From Isoetes taiwanensis (Eukaryota > Streptophyta > Lycopodiopsida > Isoetales > Isoetaceae): DNA of 64,000 nucleotides. This document shows positions 11,800 through 23,889 of this stretch, one piece after another; position 1 is the first letter of the stretch; each line of letters begins with the position of its first letter. The notes beneath the pieces were generated by a model that saw nothing but the letters and a program-made list of their open reading frames with translations, was not told where the DNA came from and did not search any database. The stretch lies in assembly GCA_021234155.1 (NCBI GenBank), contig JAJEKV010000002.1, positions 17,796,041 through 17,860,040 on the forward strand, given 5' to 3'. Position numbers and translations under genes: made by a program.

Positions 11800-14315
11800 A
11801 TGGGCCAATGTATGAGCAGACCCCCAGTTAAAAGCGATATCCCGGCACCTATTCCGTTGGAAAATAAGGATGATGTAGATATGCAGCAGGAGCAGGCAAA
11901 ATCGACAAGGTCTCTTGGACAGCTCTTCTCAAAGGTATACGCCCTTTCTATATATGCATGGTCTGTTTTTTCTTATGAGTGATATGGCGTCCTAAATCTT
12001 AGCTATCGGTTTATTGATTGCTTTAATTTCTTTATCATATCTGCTTGTTAAATCGTTCCATGTATGGCAGAATGAGGTGCCGAATTGCGCCGTAGTTACT
12101 GAAGAAGTAGCACCAACGGTTTCAGCAGCTAAAACAGTAGAAACTATATTTACGTTACATGCCGTTCCTCAAACAGATGTTGATGAAGGTATTGCCCAAG
12201 CATGTGAAAGCAAATTACAGGAGGTAATAGAGACCAAGGAAGTTGATAAACCACCAGAAGATGATGGATCAAAAACATTGCAGGACATAGAAGATTCTAA
12301 ACACGATCATGTTCATTATGAAGAAAAAGGTGAAGTGCTAAATTCAGAAGGGATTTTGAGTGCTGCATCATGTGTTGAGAATGTAGTCCTTCCGAGTAGA
12401 GTCTGTGAAATTCCAGATGAGAAAATTCATTCCTTGGTTATTAACACCATTGAGACCAAAGCTATTGTTTTAGAAGAAAAATTAGAGGCCATTGGAAAAG
12501 AAGTGGATGATTTGAAGCAGCAGACTTATGAAGAGGAAGAAAGGAGAGGGGAGAATATTTATGACATTAAAGATGGAGGTTTATCTGGAGAGTCCATCAT
12601 TGAAAATGGAGAGCCATGTGAGGTTGATTCCTTGGCAAAATCTGGAGAAGGATTGTCAAGTGAAGCAATTCCTTCAAAAGCATTTCCATCTGAAATAGCA
12701 CAAGCAGTTATAATTACAGGAAACCAAGAAACTGAGGCTGCACTTGTCTCACAAGACAAAGAAATATCACCTGAGAATAGCAGTGGTGGTGAATGTAAAG
12801 ATGCAGAGATAAAGGAAATTATTGCAGAAAAAACTGTCAATGAGGTAGAGCAGCCCGGAGAATATGAATCATCAGTTGGTGTAGTACAGAATACCAATGG
12901 AACATGTTTAGCTGTTGAAAAGCAGAACGCTTTGGCTAGAATTGAAGGATTAAATGAAGTTGAGTCTGCTGGAAAGCTGATGCAAGATAAAAGCCAAAAT
13001 CCAGGAATTATTACTATGAAGGATGAAACACCTCTGGAATCTACATTACTGGTAGTACCTGCTGAAAATAGCTATAACAATGCAGAACCAACACAAATTG
13101 TAGCCATCAGCGCAGAGGGCATATCCGGAGAGTCTGCAGGAACGAGGGAAGCCTTGGAAGGGAGAGTAGATAAGGTGATAAATGTAGTTCTTAAGGAGGC
13201 CATCCCTTCCGTTTCTCTTCCCAAGGACACTAATTCTCTTCCAGCTGGAGAATCTGCAGTTACAAAAGAAGTCTTAGATGAAGTGAGAGAAGTTAGTTCC
13301 AGGGATACCACTACTATTCCTGTGTCAGATGTGAAACTGCAGATAGGTAGTGAATTGATCAATTCAGAGGAAAACATGATATTGCATTCTCAGGAGAAAA
13401 CAGAAACGAACAACGAGATTGATGCTGAACCTGTCACAGCTACCTGCATTACTGGCAACGCTGTAGGTTCAGAAGACATTATCGCAGATCTGGCTTCTGA
13501 GGAAGGAATTTTGCAAAAAGTAGCAAATGAGCCAAATACATTATTATATGCTACCACCATAGAGACCACTTATTTTCCAGAAGATCATTATGTGGAAAAA
13601 GGATCAGAGGAGTTAAACAGTCAAGAACAAGAGACATCTGAGGCTTTTCTTGATGCTATTGTTATTGCAGCAGAGAAAAGTGAGAAAAATACAGAAACAG
13701 ATGCTGTAGAGAGTGATAGCAAAAAGGATTCAGATGACGGGATGCAAGGAACACTTGAAGCCCCCCTTGCACTCACTGCTATCGATGGCTGTGTTAAAGT
13801 TGAAGATATGGGTACAATTGAGCAGAGCAGGCAAGATGCATCTGTCAGTAGTGAGATTAAGGAAACATTGGTACATGATATTGAAATTGAAAAGGCAGAT
13901 GCAATTGAGCAGAGCATGCAAGATAGCAGTGAGAACAAGGAAATTATCATAAATGATGAAAGCCCGGGCACAATTGAACAATGCTGGCAAGATACATCCA
14001 TCAGCAATGAGACGAAGGAAGTTATATTACATAAGGTTGAAGGGGACACAAAACATAATGAACCTGTTGTAAAAACTAATCCGTCCTCAGAATCAACAGA
14101 CAGTACTGCACTGCTGAAGGTGACTATAAATGAAAACTGTTTAAAGCATTATTAGATTTTATGCTGTTCTGAAATAAGTTTTTGTTATGCAGGAGAAAGT
14201 TCCAGTAGCTAATGTGCTGCCATCAGAGTCATCAGAGGGAGTAGAGTGTACATCCAGTGCCGCCGAAGTCCATTCTGCAGCAGATATGGATCATGTTAAT
14301 GTGGGAGGGCAATAA
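11800..14315 (+). CDS. Three-exon acidic repeat protein with acylation motif
   Basis: I do not recognise this gene. Exons: 11800-11934 (45 codons), 12071-14119 (683 codons) and 14193-14315 (40 codons plus TAA), giving 768 residues. Both introns (136 bp and 73 bp) are GT-AG and phase 0: AAAG|GTATAC with GGCAG|AATG, and GAAG|GTGACT with TGCAG|GAGA. The protein starts MGQCMSRPPVKS; Gly2, Cys4 and Ser6 fit an N-myristoylation plus palmitoylation signal, suggesting membrane attachment (inference). The rest is very rich in Glu, Asp, Ser, Thr and Val and probably disordered, with a short charged coiled-coil-like stretch near residues 180-215. Three degenerate repeats of TIEQSxQDxS plus KE lie near residues 626-700. 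If intron 2 is kept, the protein ends VTINENCLKHY after residue 728. The 2-kb open frame in AT-rich DNA and the three agreeing phases make it real; function is unknown. Confidence 0.8.
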
Positions 14316-15605
14316 GTCTGGTAAAGTTGTTCATTTTTCCAATAAGTTTTATATACCTGCGTTCCTTTTGCATTGAATGGGGAGCAACTATCCAGTGTAC
14401 ATTGGCAATTTTGATGTGGTGTATCATGACAAACATTCTAGATGCTCAGACAAATGCCGGGAATTAGAAAATCCACTTTTTGGATATGGTCGTTAGAGAG
14501 CCACTGTATTTCTTGGTCAATTTGTCTGCCTTTGCAAAGTTTCAGGTTTCTTACTTTGCTGCATGAAATCGTATGAAGTTGTATGAAGTATTTCCTTGTT
14601 TAGCAATGCAACAAGATAAGTTAAGTTATTAGCACTGCTAAATTAACGCCATTTCTAACAGCTGATTTTGACAGTACTCTTTATATGCTCTCAGGTTTAT
14701 GCTTTGTTCCATTTTCCAGCAATAGTGAGGTAAACTTTTAGCTATACTAGATTTGCCATAAAAGCAAAAATGAGGTTAAAAAAATTTCTACCTTCATGGT
14801 TTGCATTTATTGCAATGGGAGTGCATTATTGAAGCATACTGTTACTGAGCAGTCCAGGTCATAGAGCAATTACAATATGTACTTTTTGTGAGACGCTGCT
14901 GATATATCTAGTTCTCTAACCCAATGGGGTGTACATCTTGTATAGCCATTTTTTTTTCCTAATAAATTATATTTGTATTATCTTATGTGGAGCATACATT
15001 GAGCCAAGTTGCAGAAACTACATTCGGTATAATTTTTGAAGACCTCTTTTTCTAGTGGCATATGTGCTTCACATAATTGATTATGTTAACTGGCGTGATT
15101 AATCAAATCAAATCATATCAAATCACATCAATAATTCTAAAATCTTGAGAATTGTGAATAACGGTTGGAAAATAAAAAACAATTCCATTTTTTTAGAAAT
15201 ATACATTTAAAAATCTTTGCGAACTAACTGAATGAAAGGGTTTGATTTCGTATTCAAAAGGAAAAAAGCTTGGAATTCTTGCTTTTGCATTCTCACGGCC
15301 ATTTCCCATGAGGGGAGAACTTGGCATTTTCTCGAAGGTTAGGTCATTCAAGAATTTCAAGAATTGGAGGGCTATTTCTCGACCCCAGGTTCTGAGCCTC
15401 CTTTCATCTTCTTGTGGGGCTCCGTTGTCTTCTAAGATTGAAAAATTTGGTTAGCCCCATTAATTAGCGCAATTATTTAGGGTTAAAAATGGTATCATTT
15501 ATGCAACCATAGCATGCAAGGCCCCCACTTTTCGCACTTGAACACCTTTTTGCAAAATGTCGCTTTCTAGCACCCAACTTCTTTGAGTTTTTGGCAGTCT
15601 GCCTT
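14316..15605. other. Downstream region of the acidic-protein gene
   Basis: AT-rich, presumably 3' UTR followed by intergenic DNA. AATAAGTTTTATA near 14340 and AATAAA at 14961 are possible poly(A) signals. No gene seen. Confidence 0.4.
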
Positions 15606-15607
15606 TA

Positions 15608-15766
15608 TGTGCCCTTCCATTTTACAATGAAAATATGGCCCAAATATGCCTTTGTTTCTATATGCCCTTCCATTTTAGAATGAAAATATGGCCCAAATAT
15701 GCCTTTGTTTCTATATGCCCTTCCATTTTACAATGAAAATATGGCCCGAATAAGTCTTTATTTCTA
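15608..15766. repeat. 53-bp tandem repeat, three copies
   Basis: Copies start near 15611, 15664 and 15717, each with GCCCTTCCATTTTA(C/G)AATGA and AAATATGGCCC. The third copy has diverged at its end. Confidence 0.9.
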
Positions 15767-15851
15767 GTATCTAAAAATGCCTTTGAACTTGAGCCTCCCC
15801 TGAATTTGCCTTTTTCAGCATATAGAATCTCTAAACTTTTAGATTCATCAT

Positions 15852-16870
15852 CATTCTAGAATGGGACTCGCATGAAACCAACAAACCGCCCGACTTAGAC
15901 TTGCTTCTCATTCATCTCAGCAGATTTTCTACAATGGTGGATAGTGGGTAGCCGCACACATGCGAACTACCCATAAAAATTAAAGGGAAAATCCAATTAT
16001 ATCATTTGGACCCCAACAAAATACAATGCTAATAGAGACTGGGCTAGTGTACCTGCCGAAAGCTTATCACCGGGATTAAAAAACCCCGCCCTTTCGGGTT
16101 TTCGAGGAAAAACCCTAGTGATAAGCCTTCGGCAAGGGGCTTGGACAAACGTAAGGCATAAAAATTGCTCCCAAAACCCACGAATGGAAAAGTCGAAACA
16201 GATGTCGCTTGCTAACCTGTACCTGCACATCACCAACAAAACAATAAGACAAAACAAACCTCCCAAAGTGGAGGGGCTGATTACGCGCGTGCCACGCGAT
16301 AAAAATACAATAACAAAGAAGGGGGGAGGGTGGGTTCAAAGAGAATAAGATACTGCTGAGAGAGAAGAGGAAGCGCCGATGAGAAGTCGGGCGTAAACGC
16401 GCCTAAAATAGCGAACTCCCAACCGAACGGGCATGCGCGCGCATGCATGCAAAACATGCATGCTCGTCCCATTCTAGAATGGCGATCCGATGTCTCGGAT
16501 CGATGGGATTCTAGAATGGGACTCGCATGAAACCAACAAACCGCCCGAATACCAAAGGACTTCCTTAACAAACTAGGATCGAGGACGAAGGTCACAGGAT
16601 GAAGGCTAAAGGCCGAGAAAGGACAGCATGAAAGCAACGCCAAATTGGCCAAACCAGGCAGGAAGAAGCCCCTCCCCTGCCTGGAAACAATTCAAAGAGA
16701 ATAAGGTATTGCTGAGAGAGAAGAGGAAGCGCCGATGAGAAGTCGAAGCAGAAACGCGCCTAAAATAGCGAACTCCCAACCAGAACGGGCATGCGCCGCC
16801 CGCATGCATGCAAAACATGCATGCTCGTCCCATTCTAGAATGGCGATCCGATGTCTCGGATCGATGGGAT
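15852..16870 (-). mobile_element. Rearranged LINE copy: 3' end joined to hairpin-rich repeats
   Basis: In minus orientation a family 3' UTR (16020-16135, with the AAAACCC...GGGTTTT hairpin at 16080-16102) lies next to a block with two roughly 175-bp direct repeats (about 16339-16512 and 16692-16870). Each repeat holds three perfect small palindromes: GCATGCATG-CAAAA-CATGCATGC, CATTCTAGAATG and CGATCCGA-TGTC-TCGGATCG. A further shared unit (TTCTAGAATGGGACTCGCAT) is at about 15853 and 16511. No reverse transcriptase or endonuclease remains. I read it as an internally deleted LINE whose 5' region consists of monomer repeats; the 5' assignment is inference. Confidence 0.6.
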
Positions 16871-17834
16871 TATAATCATCAAAATTTACCTTCATTTAGT
16901 TGTATTCTATTATGATCATATCCCCTACAGTTTCTCATGTCTTAGCCACATCAAACCTAGAAAATAATTCGGTTAGGTCATCTTCCGCTCTAATTCTAAG
17001 TATCCTTACACCTTATCTAGAACATCTGTTTGAGAAAATGATATTTTGCAGCATGTCCAGGATATGTTTCTGATGTAATTCTTTATGTTTCTTTGGATCA
17101 AACTACCTAGATTGTCTCTGTTTTGCTGGATGAGACTTCATGCCAAGAGGTATGTGGTGCTTCTGCAGAAATGCCAAACCTAGACAATTCAAACTCCTAC
17201 CTTATTTCTTGTTGATGCTTTCTCTCTTTTTTATTTTTCAACAAGACACATGCATAACTATTTGATCCCATGTTGACATCCATCTCATGCCCTTATCTAA
17301 TTAAGAATATAGAGGTGGATGATCTGCATCCATAGTACTTCAATTAAAAAGTTGTGACATTCTCCTAAAATATATGGTATAAATACTTATATTTTAGGCC
17401 TGCCACACAGATGCATCCCATCCAGCTTCCGCTCGCAGCTTCGTTTTGAAGATTGTTTCTGCAGCATAGTCGACTATGCAAAAATTCATTAATTAGAGAA
17501 GGGTCATTTTCTCATATGATAATAAAATAGATCGTGGTCATGCCCCAAAAACAAAAAGCTTGGTTGCAGCATTTAACATACTTTCTGGATCTACATGCTC
17601 ATCCTTATGGTAATGGAATAATAACTTATGCATTATTAAATAATAGTAAGTAGGTCAGCAGATTGCCGTGGCGATCTTTCCGAAAAGCCGGACAAGTTAA
17701 AATCTCTAATGCATAGGATATTCTACTAGATCATTCTTTGTCTAAAAAAGGTAAGACTTGCTGGCAAAGATTGCGTTGGCGATCTTCTCGACTAAATTAA
17801 CATGCAATAATTAGACCAGTGAAGTAATCCAACA
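16871..17834. other. Intergenic, nothing recognised
   Basis: AT-rich. The phrase GCAGATTGCCGTGGCGATCTT near 17660 recurs imperfectly near 17765 (AAAGATTGCGTTGGCGATCTT). No gene seen. Confidence 0.4.
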
Positions 17835-17835
17835 G

Positions 17836-18068
17836 AAAAAAGATAGATAGATAGATAGATAGTATTTTAATGTCACGCCACTAAGCAGCATCCAACTGGA
17901 CATATGACCACACACCACACTACATTGCTCAGTTGGGCCCTACCCCTAACCACTTACATTGCGTCTGTGGGTTTTAACACCCAACAATTCAGAGTTTGAT
18001 TCTGGGCAGTCTCGAACTCCAGACCTATAGTTGCAAGAACTAGTGTGTTACCACTAGACCAAACACTG
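17836..18068 (-). mobile_element. tRNA-derived SINE with TATC tail
   Basis: On the minus strand a pol III-type internal promoter is visible: box A TGGTCTAGTGG (complement of 18051-18061) and box B GTTCGAGAC (complement of 18009-18017), spaced as in a tRNA. A roughly 130-bp non-tRNA body follows, ending CATTAAAATAC and then five or six TATC units (17841-17862 on the plus strand). A-rich GAAAAGAT-like sequence on both sides could be a weak target duplication. The box sequences fit the known consensus; the SINE call follows from box order, length and the short-repeat tail. Confidence 0.82.
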
Positions 18069-19892
18069 ATTGGAAAAGATCAACAAGAGCTAGCTAATAA
18101 TAAGTACAATCACATCAACGGTATTGTACATTCCAATGTCAACATTTTTTAAGTGGCGAAAGCTTTCTTTAGCTGGTCACAGAGTAGCTGAACATGGTAT
18201 TACGGGATCAAAGAAACCAAGATCTCATACTCTGGCTAGTAATTCTGCATTGTCTATGTACATAAATGAGAATGTAGAGATGATGCCTTATAGTCAGTGA
18301 TGGTGCACGGGAGAATGTGAAATGGCTTCTATCTGTCTTAACCAAAAAAGACACTCTTCAGAAGATTGATGCTAGTGCACTGGAGATGATAGGAAAGCAC
18401 ATTTCTCCATCTTCATTCTTAAAGGGGTGGAAGGAGCATCATCTAGATGTTGCAATAGCAAAGAGAATTGCATTTTTTAACTGTAATAGTTGTATTATAA
18501 TAAAGGAGAAAATGACCAAGACTAGAGATCTGATGGAGATAAGAGAATTGCAGATCGAAAGGAAGGTACACATGACAATACAAATATCTTGTGGGAGCCT
18601 TTACTGGTCATGGAGAGCTTTGCCATACATGCTCCCGAACATGCCCTCACAATCATACATGATAAGATGGACCAAAACAAACCATAGTACCTCGATTGGA
18701 GAAGCTAGCAAAATCAATATAGAGGGGTGAATGCTTGAAAGTTAATATGACTGACGCACTAATGCATGGCTATGGCATAGATGCATTTCATCATTTTTTG
18801 GTGACCTATAGAAGGATGACTCTAATTACCCTTGGAGGATGCTTCTGGAAATAGCTGGGGCCATTTAAGAGAAGCAGGACATCCTGACTGCATATGGAGA
18901 GCCAGACTTCTTAACTAGATTCATTGAGGACTAAAATGGTCAATAAAACTGGCAATGATTTTTTGGGTCTAACGAAAAATCTAGTTAAGTCTAAATAGCT
19001 ACCTAGGAGGCTCTATCGACAATTGCCAAAATAAGAATAGACATCTCTTCTCTTACCTTTTTTACCTTGTTTGGTTAGGTGTTTCTAATTAAATATGCTT
19101 GGATTCATGATGGTGGACTATACCCATGATGATATTGATGCACTCTTTGGTAATTATTCCACTTTGCTACGCAAGACGGATGCACTAAGTATTCCGAATG
19201 CATCATACCTTGCACCAATGTTCCTGATTGAAAGTCCTTTGTGAAATGCTACATTCCAGATAAGAAAGATCGCTTGATCGGTCATTTGGAATCCTTATAG
19301 TTCAAATATGCATGGAGGATAGACGGCCATATAATGTATTACAAGATGAAGCCAAATTGTCATGAATGATTGCCTGATAAGGGTATATGAATGTAGAAAG
19401 CAGATGAATTTGATTTGCCAATAATACCAATTGGATCACATAAAGCGGTGAAGCCATATGGAAACCTAAAGGATATAGCTTCTCTGAAATCTTCCATTGC
19501 AAAGTACATGATGCATTGGGCAAATATCTATCGGGCCGGTTTGAATTCATGGTCTAATGCCTACGTGAATGATGTAATTGACTATTGGTTTGATCTAGTA
19601 TGTGTGTTTGGAGAAGTTCCCCCTAGCAGTGGAGAAATTAGAGACTTCTAGCTTCTCACGAGACAAATTGACTTGTTGAGCCTGAATCTGTATTGCTTGA
19701 TGAGTACACTGCTCCCCCACACTATGTGGAATCTACAAAAGATAAACCACACAACCTAGTTGAAATATTCGACCCATATCAGGATGTACAAAATAGTATG
19801 CTCTTGCTTATCAGGCTGACAGATGCTTGTCATATCTGGGTAGCCTATGCAGAAGAGGACTCATACAAGATCTCCTCCCTCATTATAAAGAG
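18069..19892. other. Unassigned stretch with decayed frames
   Basis: Plus-strand frames at 18317-18730 and 19415-19651 are followed by further short, broken frames and look like pieces of something coding (for example YVNDVIDYWFDLVCVFGEVP), but I recognise no domain. It could be an old transposon interior. Confidence 0.3.
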
Positions 19893-22800
19893 GCCATTAG
19901 GGCGGATTTGGGGTCTCAAAATGGCCCATAACTTGGATGCCAGAACATGTTTCTCGCGACCAATGATGTTTGCGCATTTTTTTCCAAAGTCAGTATTAGT
20001 TGGCAAGTAGAAAGAGGAGCAGGCTTACTTGGCATCCACATGGCAAAATTTTATAGGACATGTTTGTGCATTCATTGCACCCACATTAATGGCCCGCATT
20101 TTTCGAAAATCGTATCGCGGACCAAAATAATGGCTACTTTTTCCGCCTACTGTGCACATGCCCACATGCACCAACCACCTTATCAAATTTTGGCACCAAA
20201 ATTTCCATTGTTCATATTAGCGCCGCTACGTGCATCCTCTCCACCTTCACTCTTCATTTGGAATCCAAGTCTCCAATAGTGTCTGTGTTTTTGCCCCATT
20301 TACAGAACACTCAAGGTCAAGAAGTAGGAGGTTATGTCTCCAAAGGTTCATGGGTGAGTATGTTATAGCATCGATGAGGGGCGAGCATAGAGTTAAGCGA
20401 CAATGGCGAGGCGATGTGCGGACAAGCAAACATACGTTACATGCCATGTTTTTACCACCCAAATTTTCATTCTGAAGTTTTCCTACTTTTCAGCTCTTCC
20501 CATTCATCGTATTGCTCCCTGCCATTCATTCTTACAATTCAACGACCGATCTGTATCTCTAATTGCATCCATCATTGCTCCTAGTACTCCTACATTGCTT
20601 CTGCAGTTCATCACTTACAAAACAATAAAGGCATGACGGTGGAAGGATATCTATCCATAGGCTCGTGGATGAGAATGCTATCCTTAACGAAGGGTGACTA
20701 TGGAGTTACATCGCCGGAGCGACATTCATACGCAATGAATAGGTAGAACTATAGGGTTCAAAATAAATGCTATGGATAGTATATTGCAAAAAAAAGGGAA
20801 GGGAGGTGGGGAAGTGAAGAGGAGGATATTTGCAAATTTGCACCCTCAATAATACATGGATCACACCATGCGAAAATGCATATGCACTTTGTAAATGTGT
20901 AGTGAGATTTCGCGTCATGTGATCCTTGCTTCTTTTTTCTTCCCTCTTCTTGATTTATATTCACCCACTGAATCAAATATTTTTCTTTGGGCTATATTTA
21001 TCAGACGTCAGGGATTTGAGACTAGGGAAAAGCATTACTAGCATCGTTGTTGTCTGCAATGGGCATCTAGTTTTACGTTGTAAAGTTATGGGAGCCGAGC
21101 TTGAAAGTCGTCCCATGACCTCTTTTAAGCGAATTGTGCAAGCCTCAAAGTTATGAGAATGGTGTCCTTGCAATGAAGAAATGTTTGATAAGACGTGCAT
21201 CTAGGGTTGTTGAAAAAATGAGTTACAAAATATTTGCTCCATTAGAGGTGTTTACTAATGCCACGACACAAAAGCTCCAAGACATATTGTATAAAATGTC
21301 GCTTTCATGAGCCTTTGGATCAGTTAACACAAAGTGTCACATATGGAAACATTGTTAGGTTTGATAAAATAACATAAAAATCTTATTTAATAAAGCTTTG
21401 GTTGTTGGTAAAGTGTTGGCTTATTGATTAAGTGTTTGTATTTTGCTTTGGGACCCTCTTTGAAAAAGTTTAGTTCATAAAACATAATATAACTTGGAAT
21501 GATACATATTTTATATGCAAATGGGAGCCTATTGATGAGGGACTTGGTGTTATTATCTATTGACAACAAACAAGAAAGTGGATCACACCATGCGAATTTA
21601 GTATATTCCAACCTTTTAGCTTATACAAAATTCGCTTGGTGTGATCTTTTTGGAAAAAGATGACTTCCTATAGTAAAATTACTTTGATTATCTTTTAATA
21701 AAAGAAATATATATGTGTCTTATTTGAAGAGTGTGGATATGTGACGTGCTCATTTATTGATAAAGTGTTTGTTTTTTGAAAAAGGCTAATAACTTTATGT
21801 ACTACTAGAGTTGGTAAAGTATTTTAGATGCAAATAGGAAGGGGTACTTGTGTTTAAGTTTAATTTGACAACAAGCAAGAAATCGTATCACACCATGCGA
21901 AATGATTGTGTTCTATTTTTTTTTGCATATGTATTATTCGTTTGATGTGATCCTTCTTAAAAAAAGATATGCTCTTTGAAAAGGACTAATAACTTTATGC
22001 ACTTGGGGTGGTAAAGCATTAAATGAGAAGGGGTACTTGTGTTTAATTTTAATTTGACAACAAATAAGAAAGTGGATCACACGATGCGAATTTAGTGTGT
22101 TCCATTTTTGTTGCATATGTACTATTCGCTTGGTGTGATCCTTCTTGAAAAAGAATATGCTCTTTGAAAAGGGATAATGACTTATGTACTTAAGAGTGGT
22201 AAAGCATTTTAGATACAAATAGGAATGAGTACTTGTGTTTAATTTTAATTCGACAACAAATAAGAAAGTGGATCACACCATGCGAATTTAGTGTGTCCCT
22301 TTTTTTGGCATATGTATTATTCGCTTGGTGTGATCCATCTTGAAAAAAAATAGCTTTCAAGTAAAAGGAAAGAAAGAAATATCTTATTTAAAGTGTAAAG
22401 TGTTAGTATGTAAAGTGTTGGTTTATTAAAAAGGTGTGCGCTATTTGAAATAGGCTTAGAACTTCACATGCAAATGGGAGGCTATTGAATGGGTACTTGT
22501 GTTTATAATTTAACAGCATACAAGAAAGTAGGTCACGCCATACAGATTTGCTATGTTCCATCTTAATGTTATGTTATACAAAAATAACATTAAAATATAT
22601 TTTAAAAAGTATAAGTAAAATACTATTTGTTTACGCTAAGTTGTAAGTTCAATATTTGTGTTTCTATTTACTTTTTTATGCAAGGATCACACCAGGCGAA
22701 TTTCTTATATGCAATTACTTCTGCACATGAAGATTTCGCATCATATGATCCTCTTTAAACAAGGATGGCTTTGACCTTCAATATTCATAAATTTTATGAA

Positions 22801-23889
22801 TGTTTGCATATAAGAATGTCACATTATCATATTTTCTTAAAAAATGGTCATCAAATGGATAACTAGTCAAAGAGTTCTTCTACTACTTAAAGAGTTTCAA
22901 GACTTATTTTTGCTATAATTTAAATAGCAATAGATTTTTAAAGGAATCTATTATGAAAAGTAGTCAAAGACTTCTTGTATTAGAGGTATCTAAACACAAA
23001 CACCATAACCTTTGTACTTCAAGAATGTATAAACCCTTTGCATTGCAAAGTATAATGTCATTTATTAGTACCTTCACGGACATTTCCCCTTCCTTAAAGG
23101 GGTACTTCTTTGATCGATGCTATTCCAGTGATACCTCAAGGACTCTAGCTAGTTGTTTTGGGTTCATACATGACTCCACCTACCACATCGATGCTATTCC
23201 AGTGATCTCCTCCTCTTCAACACAATAAGTTATTTTGGCATAGCTATTAATCCTATCTCCATTCTGTCATATATCTAAGAGGGATGGTGACTATTTTTTT
23301 TCAGTGCTTCTATGAAAAAAGCTACCTTGGATGCTTACTGGATTTCTCCATGCCTTGTCCACTTCATAATTGTCCCATTTCTAACAAAACCAAGTGCATG
23401 CGCCCTAGGAGGTGCATGCACCCATAGTATATGCATGTACTGAGTGCATCCATATGAGCTTAAATGATTTTGTTAGGGGCTTCCACAAACCTCTTTGCAT
23501 CTTGTTCTTTGAGATGTATTCGCTATATATATGGGAACAAGTCTGATAGAGCATCTCAAGCTTGTTTCATTCTCAATGAGGAATGGATATCATCAGCGCC
23601 CTCCTTTCAACATCAACCATCACTTTTTTATATTCAAATTCCTTTGCCTCGTGAATGTCAATAAGCCATCGTTATTAGTCGTAGTCGCGATGGTTTAATG
23701 CCATAAATATTTTTTATTTGTTTCTAATATGTGAAAATGGGACAATAAATGCGCAATCTCTCGAAATCCGTGAGAATCTATAATTATGAAGGGTAGGTAA
23801 TCTACATGGCATTGGTGAGAAGAATAAGAAATCTGACGTGGAATGGCTCTTACGAGGCCATTTTGAGATCCCAAATCCGCCCTAATGGC
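19893..23889. mobile_element. 4-kb interval bounded by 34-bp inverted repeats
   Basis: 19893-19926 (begins GCCATTAGGGCGGATT) is the reverse complement of 23856-23889 with one mismatch. The ends face each other across 3997 bp with no transposase visible inside, so this may be a non-autonomous DNA transposon. I do not find a convincing target duplication: left flank TTATAAAGAG, right flank TTATGTCTTG, with only TTAT shared. The alternative is two unrelated repeats in opposite orientation. The interior holds the palindrome array at 20858-22751. Confidence 0.5.
20858..22751. repeat. Array of about 70-bp palindromes
   Basis: At least six hairpins (20858-20925, 21580-21646, 21885-21953, 22074-22141, 22270-22336, 22684-22751) and a decayed left arm at 22531-22550. 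Each has a left arm like GGATCACACCATGCGAA and a right arm like TTCGCTTGGTGTGATCC around a 30-40 bp AT-rich loop. Copies 3-5 belong to a tandem unit of about 190-196 bp that also repeats CTTTGAAAAGG, ACTTGTGTTTAA and TTGACAACAA; spacing elsewhere is 150-650 bp. The sequence between arms changes faster than the arms. Confidence 0.9.

Noticed and set aside
12559-14049. Minus-strand frames of 86-142 codons opposite the large exon
   Set aside because: Mirror readings of the acidic coding exon, whose splice phases support the plus strand.
18317-18730. 137-codon plus-strand frame
   Set aside because: No recognisable domain and no supporting splice structure; kept only as a mention in the unassigned stretch.
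20858-22751. CRISPR-like array
   Set aside because: Units are inverted pairs with irregular spacing in a plant nuclear context with introns and LINEs, so not a CRISPR.
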